A stretch of DNA of 64,000 nt from Saprospiraceae bacterium. GTDB lineage: Bacteria > Bacteroidota > Bacteroidia > Chitinophagales > Saprospiraceae. Numbering within the stretch: position 1 is the first letter of the stretch; each line of letters opens with the position of its first letter. The stretch lies in contig JAGFJA010000023.1 in the NCBI GenBank assembly GCA_024103005.1, positions 1 to 64,000 on the forward strand. Direction: 5' to 3'. The position numbers and the translations under genes were made by a program. The notes under the pieces are model-generated. The model was not told the origin of the DNA. It saw nothing but the letters and a program-made list of their open reading frames with translations, and did not search any database. Below are positions 7,908 through 18,100 of this stretch, piece by piece.

Positions 7908-10900
7908 ATGATAAAGAAATTTATTGAAAGGCCCGTCCTTTCCGGAGTTATTTCCATACTTATAGTCATCCTTGGTGTCCTCGGCCTGACCAGTCTGCCG
8001 ATTACCCAGTATCCGGATATTGCACCACCGACGGTAAGTATTTCAGCTAATTATCCGGGCGCCAATGCAGAAACAGTCCTGAAAAGCGTAATTATTCCTA
8101 TCGAAGAACAAGTCAACGGGGTAGAAGGAATGATTTACATCAACTCTACCGCCTCCAATAATGGATCAGCCAGTATCAATGTCTTCTTCAAACAAGGCAC
8201 TGATCCGGATATAGCAGCAGTAAACGTTCAGAACAGGGTAGCAAGGGCAACTCCCTTATTACCGGCTGAGGTTACCAGATCAGGCGTCGTCACTCAAAAG
8301 CAACAAAGTAGTGCACTGATGTACCTTTCTTTTTACTCCACTAATCCAAAATATGATGATGTTTACCTTCAGAACTACTTGAGTATCAACGTTATCCCGG
8401 AAATAAAAAGAATCAACGGGGTCGGTGATGCCAATGCCTTTGGCGGTAAGACATATTCCATGAGAATCTGGCTCCTTCCTGATAAGATGGCTGCCTATAA
8501 CCTTGTACCTTCAGATATAACCAATGCTATCAATGAACAAAGCCGCGAGGCAGCTGCCGGTAGCGTGGGGAGCAACTCAGGAAGTTCTTTCGAATACGTA
8601 ATCAGATATAAAGGAAAATACGACAACGTACAGGAATATGAGAATATCATCATCAAATCGCTTGGTAACAGTCAGTTTCTGAGGCTGAAAGATGTCGCTA
8701 AAGTCCGCCTGGATGCTCTTAGCTATTCCGGAGTTGGTGAAAATGACGGCAATCCGGCCATGAGTATGGGTATCTTTCAAACACCCGGATCAAATGCCCG
8801 CGAAATCAACAACGACATTAAAAAGTATCTCAAAAGCATCGAGAAGAGCTTGCCTGAAGGAATTCATTACACAATCAACTTTGATACCAATGAATTTCTG
8901 GAAGCTTCTATCAGCAAGGTTATTACTACCTTGTTAGAAGCCTTTGCCCTGGTCTTCCTGGTCGTGTTTTTATTCCTCCAGGATTTCAGATCCACCTTGA
9001 TTCCGGCGATTGCCGTACCTGTTTCCATAGTTGGTAGTTTCTTCTTCCTCAATATATTCGGATATTCACTCAACCTGCTTACCCTCTTTGCTCTGGTTCT
9101 CGCCATCGGTATCGTGGTAGATGATGCCATTGTGGTGGTCGAAGCAGTCCACGCCAAGCTCGAACGAGGAGAAAAGGATTCCAACAAAGCTACGGTGTCA
9201 GCTATGAGTGAAATCACCGGCGCGATTATCTCCATTACACTGGTTATGGCAGCAGTATTTATTCCGGTGACCTTCCTGCAGGGGCCCACAGGTGTCTTTT
9301 ATCAGCAGTTTGGTATCACCCTTATTACGGCCATCGTAATATCTGCCATCAATGCGCTGACACTCAGCCCTATGCTGTGTGCCCTCTTCCTCAAAGGCGG
9401 AACACATGATAAAGCCTACGAAGAAAAGAATATGATGCGCCGCTTTTTCCACCGGTTTAATGTGGCTTTTAATGCCATCACCGAAAGATATGGAGCATTG
9501 ACAGTTCGGCTCATTAAAAATAAGTGGCTTGTCGGACTGGGTATTATAGCAGCCGGAGTCATAATTTGGTACTCCAATAAAACCATGCCTTCGGGATTTG
9601 TCCCTAATGAAGACCGTGGAATAATCTTCGTCAACGTCGAATTGCCTCCGGGAGCATCCATGGAAAGGACATACAATGCGATGAAGGAAATGGAAGCCAG
9701 AGTCAGACAAGTGCCGGGTGTCAAAGGTATGACGATATCTACCGGTAGAAGTTTCTTTTCAGGGAGCGGTAGCAATAACGGACTTGGCTTTATCAGACTG
9801 AAGCCCTTTGACGAAAGAAGTAAACACGACGAAATGTCTATCGAAAATATTACCAAGACCCTGTTTCGCACAGTTGGTGGTATTGCCGATGCACAGATAA
9901 TTTTCTTTACACCTTCAAGCGTGCCGGGCTTTGGGGCGAGTGCAGGTTTCGAGATAGTAGTCCTTGACAGGGGTGGCCATGAAATCAACGAAGTGAGTCA
10001 GGTGTCTGCCGACTTTATCAAAAACCTGATGGCAAGACCGGAAATACAATTTGCCCAGTCGCCTTTCAATACCAATTATCCTCAATATGAAATCATTCTA
10101 AATATCGAAAGAGCAGAAGAAACAGGAGTTTCGGTAGCAAGCATCCTTTCTGCCATGCAAGGATATATAGGAGGTGTCTATACTGCTGACTTCTCTAAGT
10201 ACGGAAAACAATATCGAGTTATGGTACAGGCCTTGCCGGATGCAAGAGTCGATGCCAACAGCCTCAGTCAACTATACGTAAGGACAGCCTCAGGTAAGAT
10301 GACGCCGCTTTCACAGTTTGTAACCCTTGAAAAAGTAATGGGTCCGCAGACAATCAACCGATACAACCTCTATACATCCGTAAAAGTTACAGGAGCCAAT
10401 GCTCCCGGATACAGTACAGGTGACGCCATTCGAACCGTCACGGAAGTGGCCCAGAATACATTGCCACCGGAATATACAATTGACTATACCGGATTGACAA
10501 GAGAAGAAGTGAATGCCGGTTCACAGACCCTGATCATTTTTATTCTGAGTCTGATCTTTGTATATTTTCTTTTGTCTGCACAGTATGAGAGCTTTGTCCA
10601 GCCATTGTCGGTGATTTTGTCCCTTCCGCTTGGGGTAATGGGGGCTTTCCTGGGTCAAAAGATGGCAGGGTTGGAAAACAATATTTATTTCCAGATAGCT
10701 CTGATCATGCTTGTGGGGCTACTTGCTAAAAATGCTATTCTAATAGTAGAGTTTGCACTGCAGAGAAGACGTCATGGTGAATCTATCGTTATGTCGGCTA
10801 TCAGTGGCGCTAAGGTGAGGTTGAGACCTATTTTGATGACCTCCCTTGCCTTTATCTTTGGGATGGGACCACTGGTTTTTGCTAATGGCATTGGTGCTAC

Positions 10901-11054
10901 CGGAAACAGATCTATCGGTACAGGTGCAGCATCAGGACTCTTAATAGGAACTGTCCTCGGCGTCCTTGCAGTTCCGACGCTTTACGTGGTATTCCAGTAT
11001 TTGCAGGAGAAAATAAAACCTGTAAAGTTTGATAATCCGGCACAGCATTCATAA
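7908..11054 (+). CDS. RND multidrug efflux permease (HAE1 family, AcrB-like)
   Basis: At 1048 residues it has the full length of the hydrophobe/amphiphile RND pumps. It begins MIKKFIERPVLSGVISI, typical of TM1. The proton-relay residues are present: Asp405-Asp406 in TM4 ('GIVVDDAIVVVE') and a Lys near 941 in TM10 ('GLLAKNAILIVEF'). Two large periplasmic loops follow TM1 and TM7, and the 'TLIPAIAVPVSIVGSF' and 'SLPLGVMGAFLG' helices are conserved. It drives proton-coupled export of amphiphilic compounds from the periplasm or outer leaflet through the adaptor and the TolC-like protein encoded on either side. No degraded motif was seen. Confidence 0.96.
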   Translation: MIKKFIERPVLSGVISILIVILGVLGLTSLPITQYPDIAPPTVSISANYPGANAETVLKSVIIPIEEQVNGVEGMIYINSTASNNGSASINVFFKQGTDPDIAAVNVQNRVARATPLLPAEVTRSGVVTQKQQSSALMYLSFYSTNPKYDDVYLQNYLSINVIPEIKRINGVGDANAFGGKTYSMRIWLLPDKMAAYNLVPSDITNAINEQSREAAAGSVGSNSGSSFEYVIRYKGKYDNVQEYENIIIKSLGNSQFLRLKDVAKVRLDALSYSGVGENDGNPAMSMGIFQTPGSNAREINNDIKKYLKSIEKSLPEGIHYTINFDTNEFLEASISKVITTLLEAFALVFLVVFLFLQDFRSTLIPAIAVPVSIVGSFFFLNIFGYSLNLLTLFALVLAIGIVVDDAIVVVEAVHAKLERGEKDSNKATVSAMSEITGAIISITLVMAAVFIPVTFLQGPTGVFYQQFGITLITAIVISAINALTLSPMLCALFLKGGTHDKAYEEKNMMRRFFHRFNVAFNAITERYGALTVRLIKNKWLVGLGIIAAGVIIWYSNKTMPSGFVPNEDRGIIFVNVELPPGASMERTYNAMKEMEARVRQVPGVKGMTISTGRSFFSGSGSNNGLGFIRLKPFDERSKHDEMSIENITKTLFRTVGGIADAQIIFFTPSSVPGFGASAGFEIVVLDRGGHEINEVSQVSADFIKNLMARPEIQFAQSPFNTNYPQYEIILNIERAEETGVSVASILSAMQGYIGGVYTADFSKYGKQYRVMVQALPDARVDANSLSQLYVRTASGKMTPLSQFVTLEKVMGPQTINRYNLYTSVKVTGANAPGYSTGDAIRTVTEVAQNTLPPEYTIDYTGLTREEVNAGSQTLIIFILSLIFVYFLLSAQYESFVQPLSVILSLPLGVMGAFLGQKMAGLENNIYFQIALIMLVGLLAKNAILIVEFALQRRRHGESIVMSAISGAKVRLRPILMTSLAFIFGMGPLVFANGIGATGNRSIGTGAASGLLIGTVLGVLAVPTLYVVFQYLQEKIKPVKFDNPAQHS

Positions 11055-11092
11055 TTTTTTAATCTTTTTCTGTCTAAATCAGATTGATAAAC

Positions 11093-12484
11093 ATGAAATA
11101 CTCAAAATTTCTTCTATTCATCTCTCTTTTAGTGACCATGCAATCATGTTTTGTAGCTAAAAAATACACCAGACCGGATAATGTGCTCACGCAGGAGAGC
11201 TTTAGGGGTGATGTCCGGTCAATTGACACTACGGACTTTGCTAGGATTTCCTGGAAACAGATATTTACGGATTCTCTTTTAACCGATTACATCAATCAGG
11301 GACTTGCCAACAATATTGATGTGCGCATTGCCCTGCAGAATATCGAAGAAGCACAGGCATACGTGCGACAGGCACAGGCAGCCTACTATCCAAGCCTGAA
11401 TGTAGGCCCGGCATACTCATTTGCATCTCCTTCGCTCAATACACAGGGATTGGATAATCGACTTTATCTTAATCAGTTTGACCTTTCAGCCAACCTGTCC
11501 TGGGAAGCTGATATCTGGGGAAAGATTAAAAGCAGCGATAAAGCCAGCCGTGCCGCTTTCCTGCAGACAGTGGCAGCTCAACAGGCTGTAAAATCAAGGC
11601 TTATTGCAGCCATCGCTTCCGGATACTACCAGCTCCTGGCTTTGGACCAACAGAAAAGGATTACGGAAGAAACAGTTGGCAATCGGAAGAAAAGTTTTGA
11701 AACCATTAGTGCTCTGAAAGAAGCCGGTAATGTAAATGAAGTGGCCGTGAGACAGGATAATGCACTCAGACTCAATGCACAAGCCCTCCTGATAGATATT
11801 GAAAATAATATCCACATGATGGAAAATGCTTTCTGTATTTTGCTGGGTGAAAGCCCGCATGATGTCCCTCGTACCACACTTGAGCAGCAGAAACCGGACA
11901 GTCTGATGACGGCTGGAGTGCCACTCCGGCTCCTGACCAATCGCCCTGATGTCCTGGCAGCAGAATACGGATTGATCAATGCATTCGAACTGACAAATGT
12001 GGCAAGAAGTAATTTTTACCCCTCACTCCGCATTACGGCAAACGGCGGCTTTCAAAGCCTTGATTTTGCCAATTGGTTTAGCCCTGCCTCCATTTTTGGG
12101 ACAGTCGTAGGCTCACTGACACAGCCTGTTTTTAATCAGAGGCAGATTCGTTCACAACTTGAAATTCGTAAAGCTCAGCAGGAAAAGGCCTTTTTGAATT
12201 ATAAAGCCACCATACTTGATGCTACCCGGGAAGTGTCCGATGCATTATATACCTATCAGGCGATGAGTAGTAAGATAAGCCTAAAACGACAGGAGTATTT
12301 GTCCTATGAAAAGGCAGTAAGTTATTCAGAAGAGTTGATAAAAAATGGTCTGGGGACCTATCTTGACGTGCTGACTTCACGCCAGAATATGCTCAATGCT
12401 CAACTCAATCTGGTCAATACCGAATACAGCCGGCTTAATTCTATCGTTCAGCTATATCAGGCTATTGGCGGAGGCTGGCAGTAA
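11093..12484 (+). CDS. TolC-like outer-membrane efflux lipoprotein (NodT family)
   Basis: 463 residues from the ATG at 11093; an in-frame TTG at 11084 is less likely because the lipoprotein signal starts at this Met. The lipobox MQSC puts the acylated Cys at residue 19. Two outer-membrane efflux repeats are visible, each with a long alpha-helical region ('QAYVRQAQAAYYPSLNVGP', and later 'LTNRPDVLAAEYGLINA'). The C-terminal motif 'GLGTYLDVLTSRQNMLNAQL' is diagnostic of the NodT/OprM type. It completes the tripartite pump, 38 bases after the permease. Homologues form a trimeric duct across the outer membrane. Confidence 0.94.
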   Translation: MKYSKFLLFISLLVTMQSCFVAKKYTRPDNVLTQESFRGDVRSIDTTDFARISWKQIFTDSLLTDYINQGLANNIDVRIALQNIEEAQAYVRQAQAAYYPSLNVGPAYSFASPSLNTQGLDNRLYLNQFDLSANLSWEADIWGKIKSSDKASRAAFLQTVAAQQAVKSRLIAAIASGYYQLLALDQQKRITEETVGNRKKSFETISALKEAGNVNEVAVRQDNALRLNAQALLIDIENNIHMMENAFCILLGESPHDVPRTTLEQQKPDSLMTAGVPLRLLTNRPDVLAAEYGLINAFELTNVARSNFYPSLRITANGGFQSLDFANWFSPASIFGTVVGSLTQPVFNQRQIRSQLEIRKAQQEKAFLNYKATILDATREVSDALYTYQAMSSKISLKRQEYLSYEKAVSYSEELIKNGLGTYLDVLTSRQNMLNAQLNLVNTEYSRLNSIVQLYQAIGGGWQ

Positions 12485-12837
12485 GCTGTATCAAATATTT
12501 CGATTTTTTTAACCTTCAGATAAATGTAAGATCATTATGAGGGCGTGCCCATGGAGGGGTCCATGGTCGGGCTATCCGCTCGAATTCCCTCCTGTCGTCG
12601 GTCATAACCGCTTCTATCCCTCACGCAGTAGAACAACTATTTTGCATTCAGATTGGGTTTGAGTACCCGGCAAGAACTTAATAAAGACAAAAAAGTCCTA
12701 AATTAAATCTTTCATGGAAGGTCGATACTTCTATTTTTAAAAAAATCGTATCTTAGCGATCTAAAATTAAACAACAGGTCAGGGATAGATGTTACGTAAC
12801 TTTATATTTATTCTGACTAAAAAGTAATACACATAGT
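12485..12837. other. Intergenic region before citrate synthase
   Basis: Holds the structured GC-rich element at 12537-12627 (separate entry). It also contains tatcttag near 12749-12756, one base off the TAnnTTTG -7 motif, a weak candidate promoter for citrate synthase. No gene is seen. Confidence 0.5.
12537..12627 (+). repeat. Structured GC-rich intergenic element (Bacteroidota dispersed repeat type)
   Basis: A compact GC-rich segment inside AT-rich intergenic DNA. It begins tgagggcgtgccc, contains a perfect 7-bp hairpin (ccatgga 12549-12555, loop gggg, tccatgg 12560-12566), then ggtcgggctatccgct (12565-12580), and ends ctatccctcacgc (12614-12626). The ends can pair in two exclusive ways: gcgtg 12543-12547 with cacgc 12622-12626, or tgaggg 12538-12543 with ccctca 12618-12623. 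From memory, units with 'GGGCGT..CCC', 'GGTCGGGCTATCCGCT' and 'CTATCCCTMACGC' recur in intergenic regions of many Bacteroidota genomes, with variable hairpins between. The function is unknown to me. Neither orientation encodes a protein. Confidence 0.6.
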
Positions 12838-14145
12838 ATGGATCCGTTAAAGGAGCTGTTTAAAGCGAAATCATTTCCGGTTAAAGATGAACTGAAAGCC
12901 GTGACCAAGGTTCACGGTGATATAAAGATAGGCGAAGTAAAAGTGAGTCAGTTGGTAGGTGGGATGCGAGGTATAAAGTCGATGTTGTGGGAGACCTCCC
13001 TGCTGGATGCTGAAGAAGGTATTCGATTCAGGGGTTATTCCATTCCGCAGTTGGTGGAGAGGTTGCCCCGTGCAGAGGGTGACAGTGAGCCGCTACCTGA
13101 AGGATTGTTTTGGTTGATGCTTACCGGTGACATACCGTCAGACGAACAGGTCTCTTGGCTCAGCCGAGAGTGGGAGAGGCGGGCTGATGTGCCTAAGGAG
13201 GTTTTTGACGTGCTGGATGCTTGCGGGGATCACGTCCATCCGATGACGATGTTCAGTATGGCAGTTTTAGCTATGCAGCCATACAGTGAATTTGCCAAGA
13301 AATATGACGAAGGTCTTAATAAGGCAGATTATTGGGAAGCCACCTATTCAGATGCAATGACACTCATCGCAAGGCTTCCACGAGTTGCAGCCTATATCTA
13401 TCGTAAGAAATTTCACGGTGGAAGGCAGATTGCCCCGGAGAAAGGGCTGGACTGGGCGGCAAATTTCGCTCACATGCTCGGTTTTGAAGCTCCCGATTTC
13501 AAAAGTTTGATGAGACTTTATCTGACGATTCATGCTGACCATGAAGGAGGTAATGCAAGTGCCCACGCCACTCATCTGGTAGGATCGACACTGAGTGATG
13601 CCTACCTTGCCCTAAGCGGTGGGTTAAATGCATTGGCCGGACCACTGCACGGCCTTGCCAATCAGGAAGTCGTCAACTGGATCAATGAAATGATAGAAAA
13701 GATCGGTTCTACCAACCCGACAAAAGAACAAATAGCAGACTATGTACAGGCCACACTGGCGGCAGGACAGGTTGTCCCGGGATATGGACATGCCGTACTG
13801 AGAAAACCCGACCCAAGATTTACGGAGCAGAAGAGATTTGCTGAAAAGTATATGCCTGATGATGAATATGTCAATATTGTGTGGAAGCTGTTTGATGTTG
13901 TACCGGGTATCCTCGGCAGTCTGGGTAAAGTAGCCAATCCATGGCCTAATGTAGATGCGCATAGTGGTTCTATACTGATACACTATGGACTGAAAGAAAG
14001 CAGTTTTTATACTGTATTGTTTGGCGTAAGCCGCGCCATGGGTGTTCTGGCACAATTGTGCTGGTCACGGGCATTGGGTTTACCCATCGAGAGACCAAAG
14101 TCAATAACCTTTGACAATCTGAAAGAAATTATTAATAACCAATAA
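12838..14145 (+). CDS. gltA: Citrate synthase (eukaryotic-like type)
   Basis: The 435-residue enzyme condenses oxaloacetate and acetyl-CoA to citrate, the entry step of the TCA cycle. The catalytic residues are visible: His271 in 'AGPLHGLANQEV', His318 in 'VVPGYGHAVLRKPDPRF' and Asp373 in 'NVDAHSG'. 'HADHEGGNASAHATH' around 232-246 is also conserved. The N-terminal region ('SMLWETSLLDAEEGIRFRGY') and length place it with the mitochondrial-like citrate synthases that many Bacteroidota carry, not the hexameric E. coli type. gcvH follows after 16 bases. A promoter one mismatch from TAnnTTTG lies about 85 bases upstream. Confidence 0.95.
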   Translation: MDPLKELFKAKSFPVKDELKAVTKVHGDIKIGEVKVSQLVGGMRGIKSMLWETSLLDAEEGIRFRGYSIPQLVERLPRAEGDSEPLPEGLFWLMLTGDIPSDEQVSWLSREWERRADVPKEVFDVLDACGDHVHPMTMFSMAVLAMQPYSEFAKKYDEGLNKADYWEATYSDAMTLIARLPRVAAYIYRKKFHGGRQIAPEKGLDWAANFAHMLGFEAPDFKSLMRLYLTIHADHEGGNASAHATHLVGSTLSDAYLALSGGLNALAGPLHGLANQEVVNWINEMIEKIGSTNPTKEQIADYVQATLAAGQVVPGYGHAVLRKPDPRFTEQKRFAEKYMPDDEYVNIVWKLFDVVPGILGSLGKVANPWPNVDAHSGSILIHYGLKESSFYTVLFGVSRAMGVLAQLCWSRALGLPIERPKSITFDNLKEIINNQ

Positions 14146-14161
14146 AGTAAAAGGCCAGAAA

Positions 14162-14554
14162 ATGAGTATTCCAAAAGATTTAAAGTACAGTGCAGAGCAC
14201 GAATGGATCAGGGTAGAAGGAAATATCGGAACAGTAGGTATAACTGATTTTGCTCAGGGCGAACTGGGAGATCTGGTATATGTGGATATTGACACCGTAG
14301 GTCAGACCATCGGAAAAAATGAGGTTTTTGGCACAGTTGAAGCCGTAAAAACGACTTCCGACCTCTTCTTGCCTGTGTCCGGTAAAATATTGGAGGTAAA
14401 CGAAGCCCTTACCGAGAGCGGCGGCGATGATCCAAGCCTGATTAACAGCTCGCCTTACGATGACGGCTGGCTTATCAAGGTGGAGATTAGTGATCCTTCA
14501 GAGTTGGATAGCCTTATGGACAGTGATGCTTATGCTGCCTTAATCGGTGGATGA
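14162..14554 (+). CDS. gcvH: Glycine cleavage system H protein
   Basis: A 130-residue lipoyl-domain protein, the usual length. It starts with 'LKYSAEHEWIRVEGNIGTVG', and the lipoylated lysine is Lys63 in 'GTVEAVKTTSDLFLP'. The C-terminal 'SPYDDGWLIKVEISDPSELD' is characteristic. The H protein shuttles the aminomethyl group between the P, T and L proteins during glycine breakdown. The P and T genes are not in this window. It follows citrate synthase by 16 bases and overlaps the next gene by 4 bases (ATGA), so the three form one transcription unit. Confidence 0.96.
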   Translation: MSIPKDLKYSAEHEWIRVEGNIGTVGITDFAQGELGDLVYVDIDTVGQTIGKNEVFGTVEAVKTTSDLFLPVSGKILEVNEALTESGGDDPSLINSSPYDDGWLIKVEISDPSELDSLMDSDAYAALIGG

Positions 14555-14952
14555 ATAGTCTGATAAAAAATAGACAGAGCCTTTTCAAAGTTTTGGCCTG
14601 GCTCTGGTTTATTGTTCTTACTGTTTTACTTCTTTTGCCCGGGAATGACCTGCCGTCCATTAAGTTGAAATGGTTGAAGCATGTAGATAAAGTCATTCAC
14701 TTTACTTCTTTTTTTTATCTGGCAGCCGTATTTCTTCTCAGTACACGCAAGGAAGATAAATCAATACGGAAAACTATCTTTGTTTCCTTGCTGGCTTACG
14801 CCATTATCATGGAAAGTATTCAACACCTTGTCCAAAAATCCAGAATATTTGAAAAAGCCGATATGATGGCTAATATCTGTGGGGTCTTCACCGCCTTTGC
14901 CTTTTATTATATTTTTCGTTATTTTAAAGAAAGTTTAACACAAAAGCAGTGA
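14551..14952 (+). CDS. VanZ-like family membrane protein
   Basis: A 133-residue protein with four hydrophobic helices (about 13-30, 49-66, 74-92 and 105-125). It shows the VanZ-like signature: 'PGNDLPSIKLKWLKHVDKVIHFTSFFYLA', given here as positions 31-60 with key residues Asp46, Lys47 and His50, then 'ESIQHL' and 'FEKADMMANICG'. VanZ domains occur in Gram-positive teicoplanin resistance, but the Bacteroidota members next to gcvH have no known role. It is translationally coupled to gcvH by an ATGA overlap. That neighbourhood recurs in the phylum as far as I recall, so the pairing may be meaningful. Confidence 0.85.
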   Translation: MNSLIKNRQSLFKVLAWLWFIVLTVLLLLPGNDLPSIKLKWLKHVDKVIHFTSFFYLAAVFLLSTRKEDKSIRKTIFVSLLAYAIIMESIQHLVQKSRIFEKADMMANICGVFTAFAFYYIFRYFKESLTQKQ

Positions 14953-14994
14953 TTTTAGTGTTGTGCAATTCCGTCGAAGACCCAAATAAAATAT

Positions 14995-15002
14995 TATCTT
15001 TG
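14995..15002 (+). promoter_or_regulatory. -7 promoter element of the first metalloprotease
   Basis: tatctttg matches TAnnTTTG exactly and lies 110 bases before the protease ATG, after the VanZ gene has ended. The leader would be about 100 bases. Confidence 0.55.
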
Positions 15003-15111
15003 TCCCAATTTTTAAAAATGGATTGTTTGCATCTCGTCTTTTAGAAGAGATTATTCCATCAACGAGTAGTATTTATTTAATTTTTTCTTAACTGTTAAGC
15101 GCTAAAAATCA

Positions 15112-18100
15112 ATGCTGAGAAAATTCCTTTTGTTCCTGTTTGTCATAATTACAATGAATATTTTTGCCCAGTCACCCCAGTGGAAATCCGTCACTCGGGA
15201 AGAGGCCATGGGCAGAAGTTGGGTAAGCGATGAAAATGTTCCACTTAATAATCTGTTTACAGTAAATTTTGAGGCTTTAAATGCAATATTAACCCAGGCA
15301 TCCAGAGACGAGAATGTCAGCTTTACCCTTGAGGTGCCCGTTCTGGATGGTAAGAAGGAATCATATAAAGTTCTTCCTTCGTCAGTCATGGAACCGGAGC
15401 TTCAGGTGAAATACCCGCTGATAAGAACTTTTAAGCTTGTTTCACTCGCAACAGGAAGTATGGAGGGACGTATCGGTATCTCGCCGGAAGGGTTTTATGG
15501 CATAATAGACATTGATGGTCATGAAGTCTTAATCAATAAAGTCAATCGCGAAAACACATCCCTCTATTCTGTATTCCGACTGACGGACAATCTTTCTCCG
15601 GAATCCCTTATAACACCACTTCCTTGTGGTGATGACTTCTCCGAGAAAATTACCGGCATGGACACAGATCAGTTGGCTCAAAGAAGTACAGAAGTGAGGA
15701 TGCGCCACTTTAGAGTAGGAATAGCCACTACCTCCAGTTTTGTTTCTGATATCAATGCAACTACTATTGATGAAGTGCTCGCTAAGATAGTACAGATTAT
15801 TAATCAGGTTAACCTGAGATATAATAAGGATTTTGGTATGCATCTTGACTTAATAGCCAATACGACCAACCTTTTTAATATGACAAAGGAAGACGATTTC
15901 TTCCGTATCCAGAATAACGGTGGTCAATTGCTGGGTCCGAGTCAGGATTTTTTCAATATGAAACTACAGCCTTCTGATTACGACTTTGGACAGACATGGA
16001 CGACTTATTGTACCGATGTAGGTGGAGTCGTAAGCGGATCAGCTTGTAATAACCAATCAAAAGCCAGAGGTGTAAGCTGTGGACCTACCAATGTCAGTTA
16101 TTTTCTGCAAACGGTTAAGCATGAGATGGGTCATCAGTTTAGCGCCAGTCACACCTTTAATTCATGCAACGGTTCTACTCAGCAAGCTTCACAGGGAGCC
16201 TATGAGCCCGGTAGCGGCAGTACTATCATGTCTTATGCAGGGTCATGTGGTCCCGACAATATAGCCGGAAGTGCCAGTGATTATTTTCATGTCATAAGCA
16301 TCCTTCAGGTAAGAGAACATAACAAAGCTTATGCAACTTGCGGAACAGATGCAGAAGGGGTCAATACGGTTCCTGAGATTACCCTTCCTACCTATGAATC
16401 AGACCTGCTAACCATACCCCAACTTACACCTTATGAACTCGTCGGAAATGCAACAGACGCTGAGAATGATCATTTGTACTATATCTGGGAAGAATTCGAT
16501 CAGGGTAATGGCGAACCGCTCGGTACAAACTTTGCAACAGGCCCTCTTAACCGAACATATCCGCCAAACGATGACCGTAATATTCGTATGGTTCCGACTT
16601 TTAATAAAATAGTTACCGAAACATTCGATATCACTGACCGCCTTCCTCAGGCAACCAGAGAGATGAACTGGAAATTTGTAGTTCGTGACTACAATACTAC
16701 AGTAGGCGGTGTGGCTATAGCTGACTTTAAATTTAAAGTGGACTCCAACGCAGGTCCATTTAAGTTTACCTTTCCGGATATCACCTCTGATACAGCCTTA
16801 CAGGTGGGACAATATGTTGAGTTGAAATGGGATGTAGCCAATACGGATAAGGCTCCCGTTAATGCCAAATTTGTCGATATTTTTTATTCAATAAATGGAG
16901 GAGCTGATTTTACGGATACGCTGGCTCTCAGAACACCCAATGATGGTGCCGAATACGTAATGTTACCAAGGAAAGCTGTTAATGGACGGTTTAAGATTAA
17001 AGGCAGCGGAAGTATCTTTCTGGATATTTCTAAAAGGGCACTACGAGTCAATGAACCTGATAGCTCAGGATATTCATTTGATGTGTACCCCCACAACGCG
17101 TTGATGTGTCCGTCAGAACCAAAGAATTTTATTATTAAAGGTGTTTCCTGGAAAGACTTTAACAAAGAGGTTAAGGTAGAACTGGTGGATGGGTGGCCTC
17201 AGAATACGATTATCAGCCTCGATAAAGAAAATCTCGTCGTGGGCGAGCCCATCATACTCCATATGGACACAAGAGACGTGACAGACGCCGGATTTTTTAC
17301 CATAAGGATAAGAGCGACGGCAGAAGGACAGGATACATTGTGGAGATACCTGGAAGTTGAAGTCCTCCCCTCTAAACTTGAATTTAAAGGTGCAGTCAAT
17401 CCAGCTCCCGGTGAAGTAAATGCAGGTCAGGTGCAGAGCTTTACATGGAATACAATTCCGGGTGCAGATACTTATGAGTTTCAACTGGCCAATGATTCTA
17501 AGTTTGAGAATATTCTGGAATCATATTCCGGCACAGATACTTCCTACCATTCGGAAGAAGTCCTTCCTGCCGGTACAGTTTATTACTGGCGAGTGCGTGC
17601 ATTCAACAGATGCTTCGATGGCCCATGGTCAGAATATAATTCCTTCCAGACAATATTGTTTGAATGCAATACCATCAGCGCTTTGGGGCTGCCAAAGAAT
17701 ATTTCAAGTAATGTCACTGCTCCCCCGGTAGATATATTATTTGATATCAGTAATAATACAGGTGTTGTAGCCGATATCAATGTCAAAAATATCAATATCA
17801 GTCACTCTGACATTTCCAAACTTAAGGTATCGGCAATATCCCCAAGCGGAAAAGAAATTACTCTTGTATCAGAGAGGTGTGCCGGTATATCAGGCATGCT
17901 GACCTCCTTTGATGATGTATCGCCACTTAAAATCAATTGCGGTCAGATAAAGGCAAACAGAACGTTTAAGCCGGAAGAAGCCTTATCGGAATTCAATGGC
18001 GAACCTGTACAGGGCAGCTGGTCAGTAAGAATTACTACCTTGAGAGGAGGTTCATCCGGTAAGGTCAACAACATTGACTTTGACCTGTGCGCAAGTATCT

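Noticed and set aside
6227-12484. RND operon as a novel system
   Set aside because: All three pump parts are standard and have their key residues; only the TTG start and short leader are unusual.
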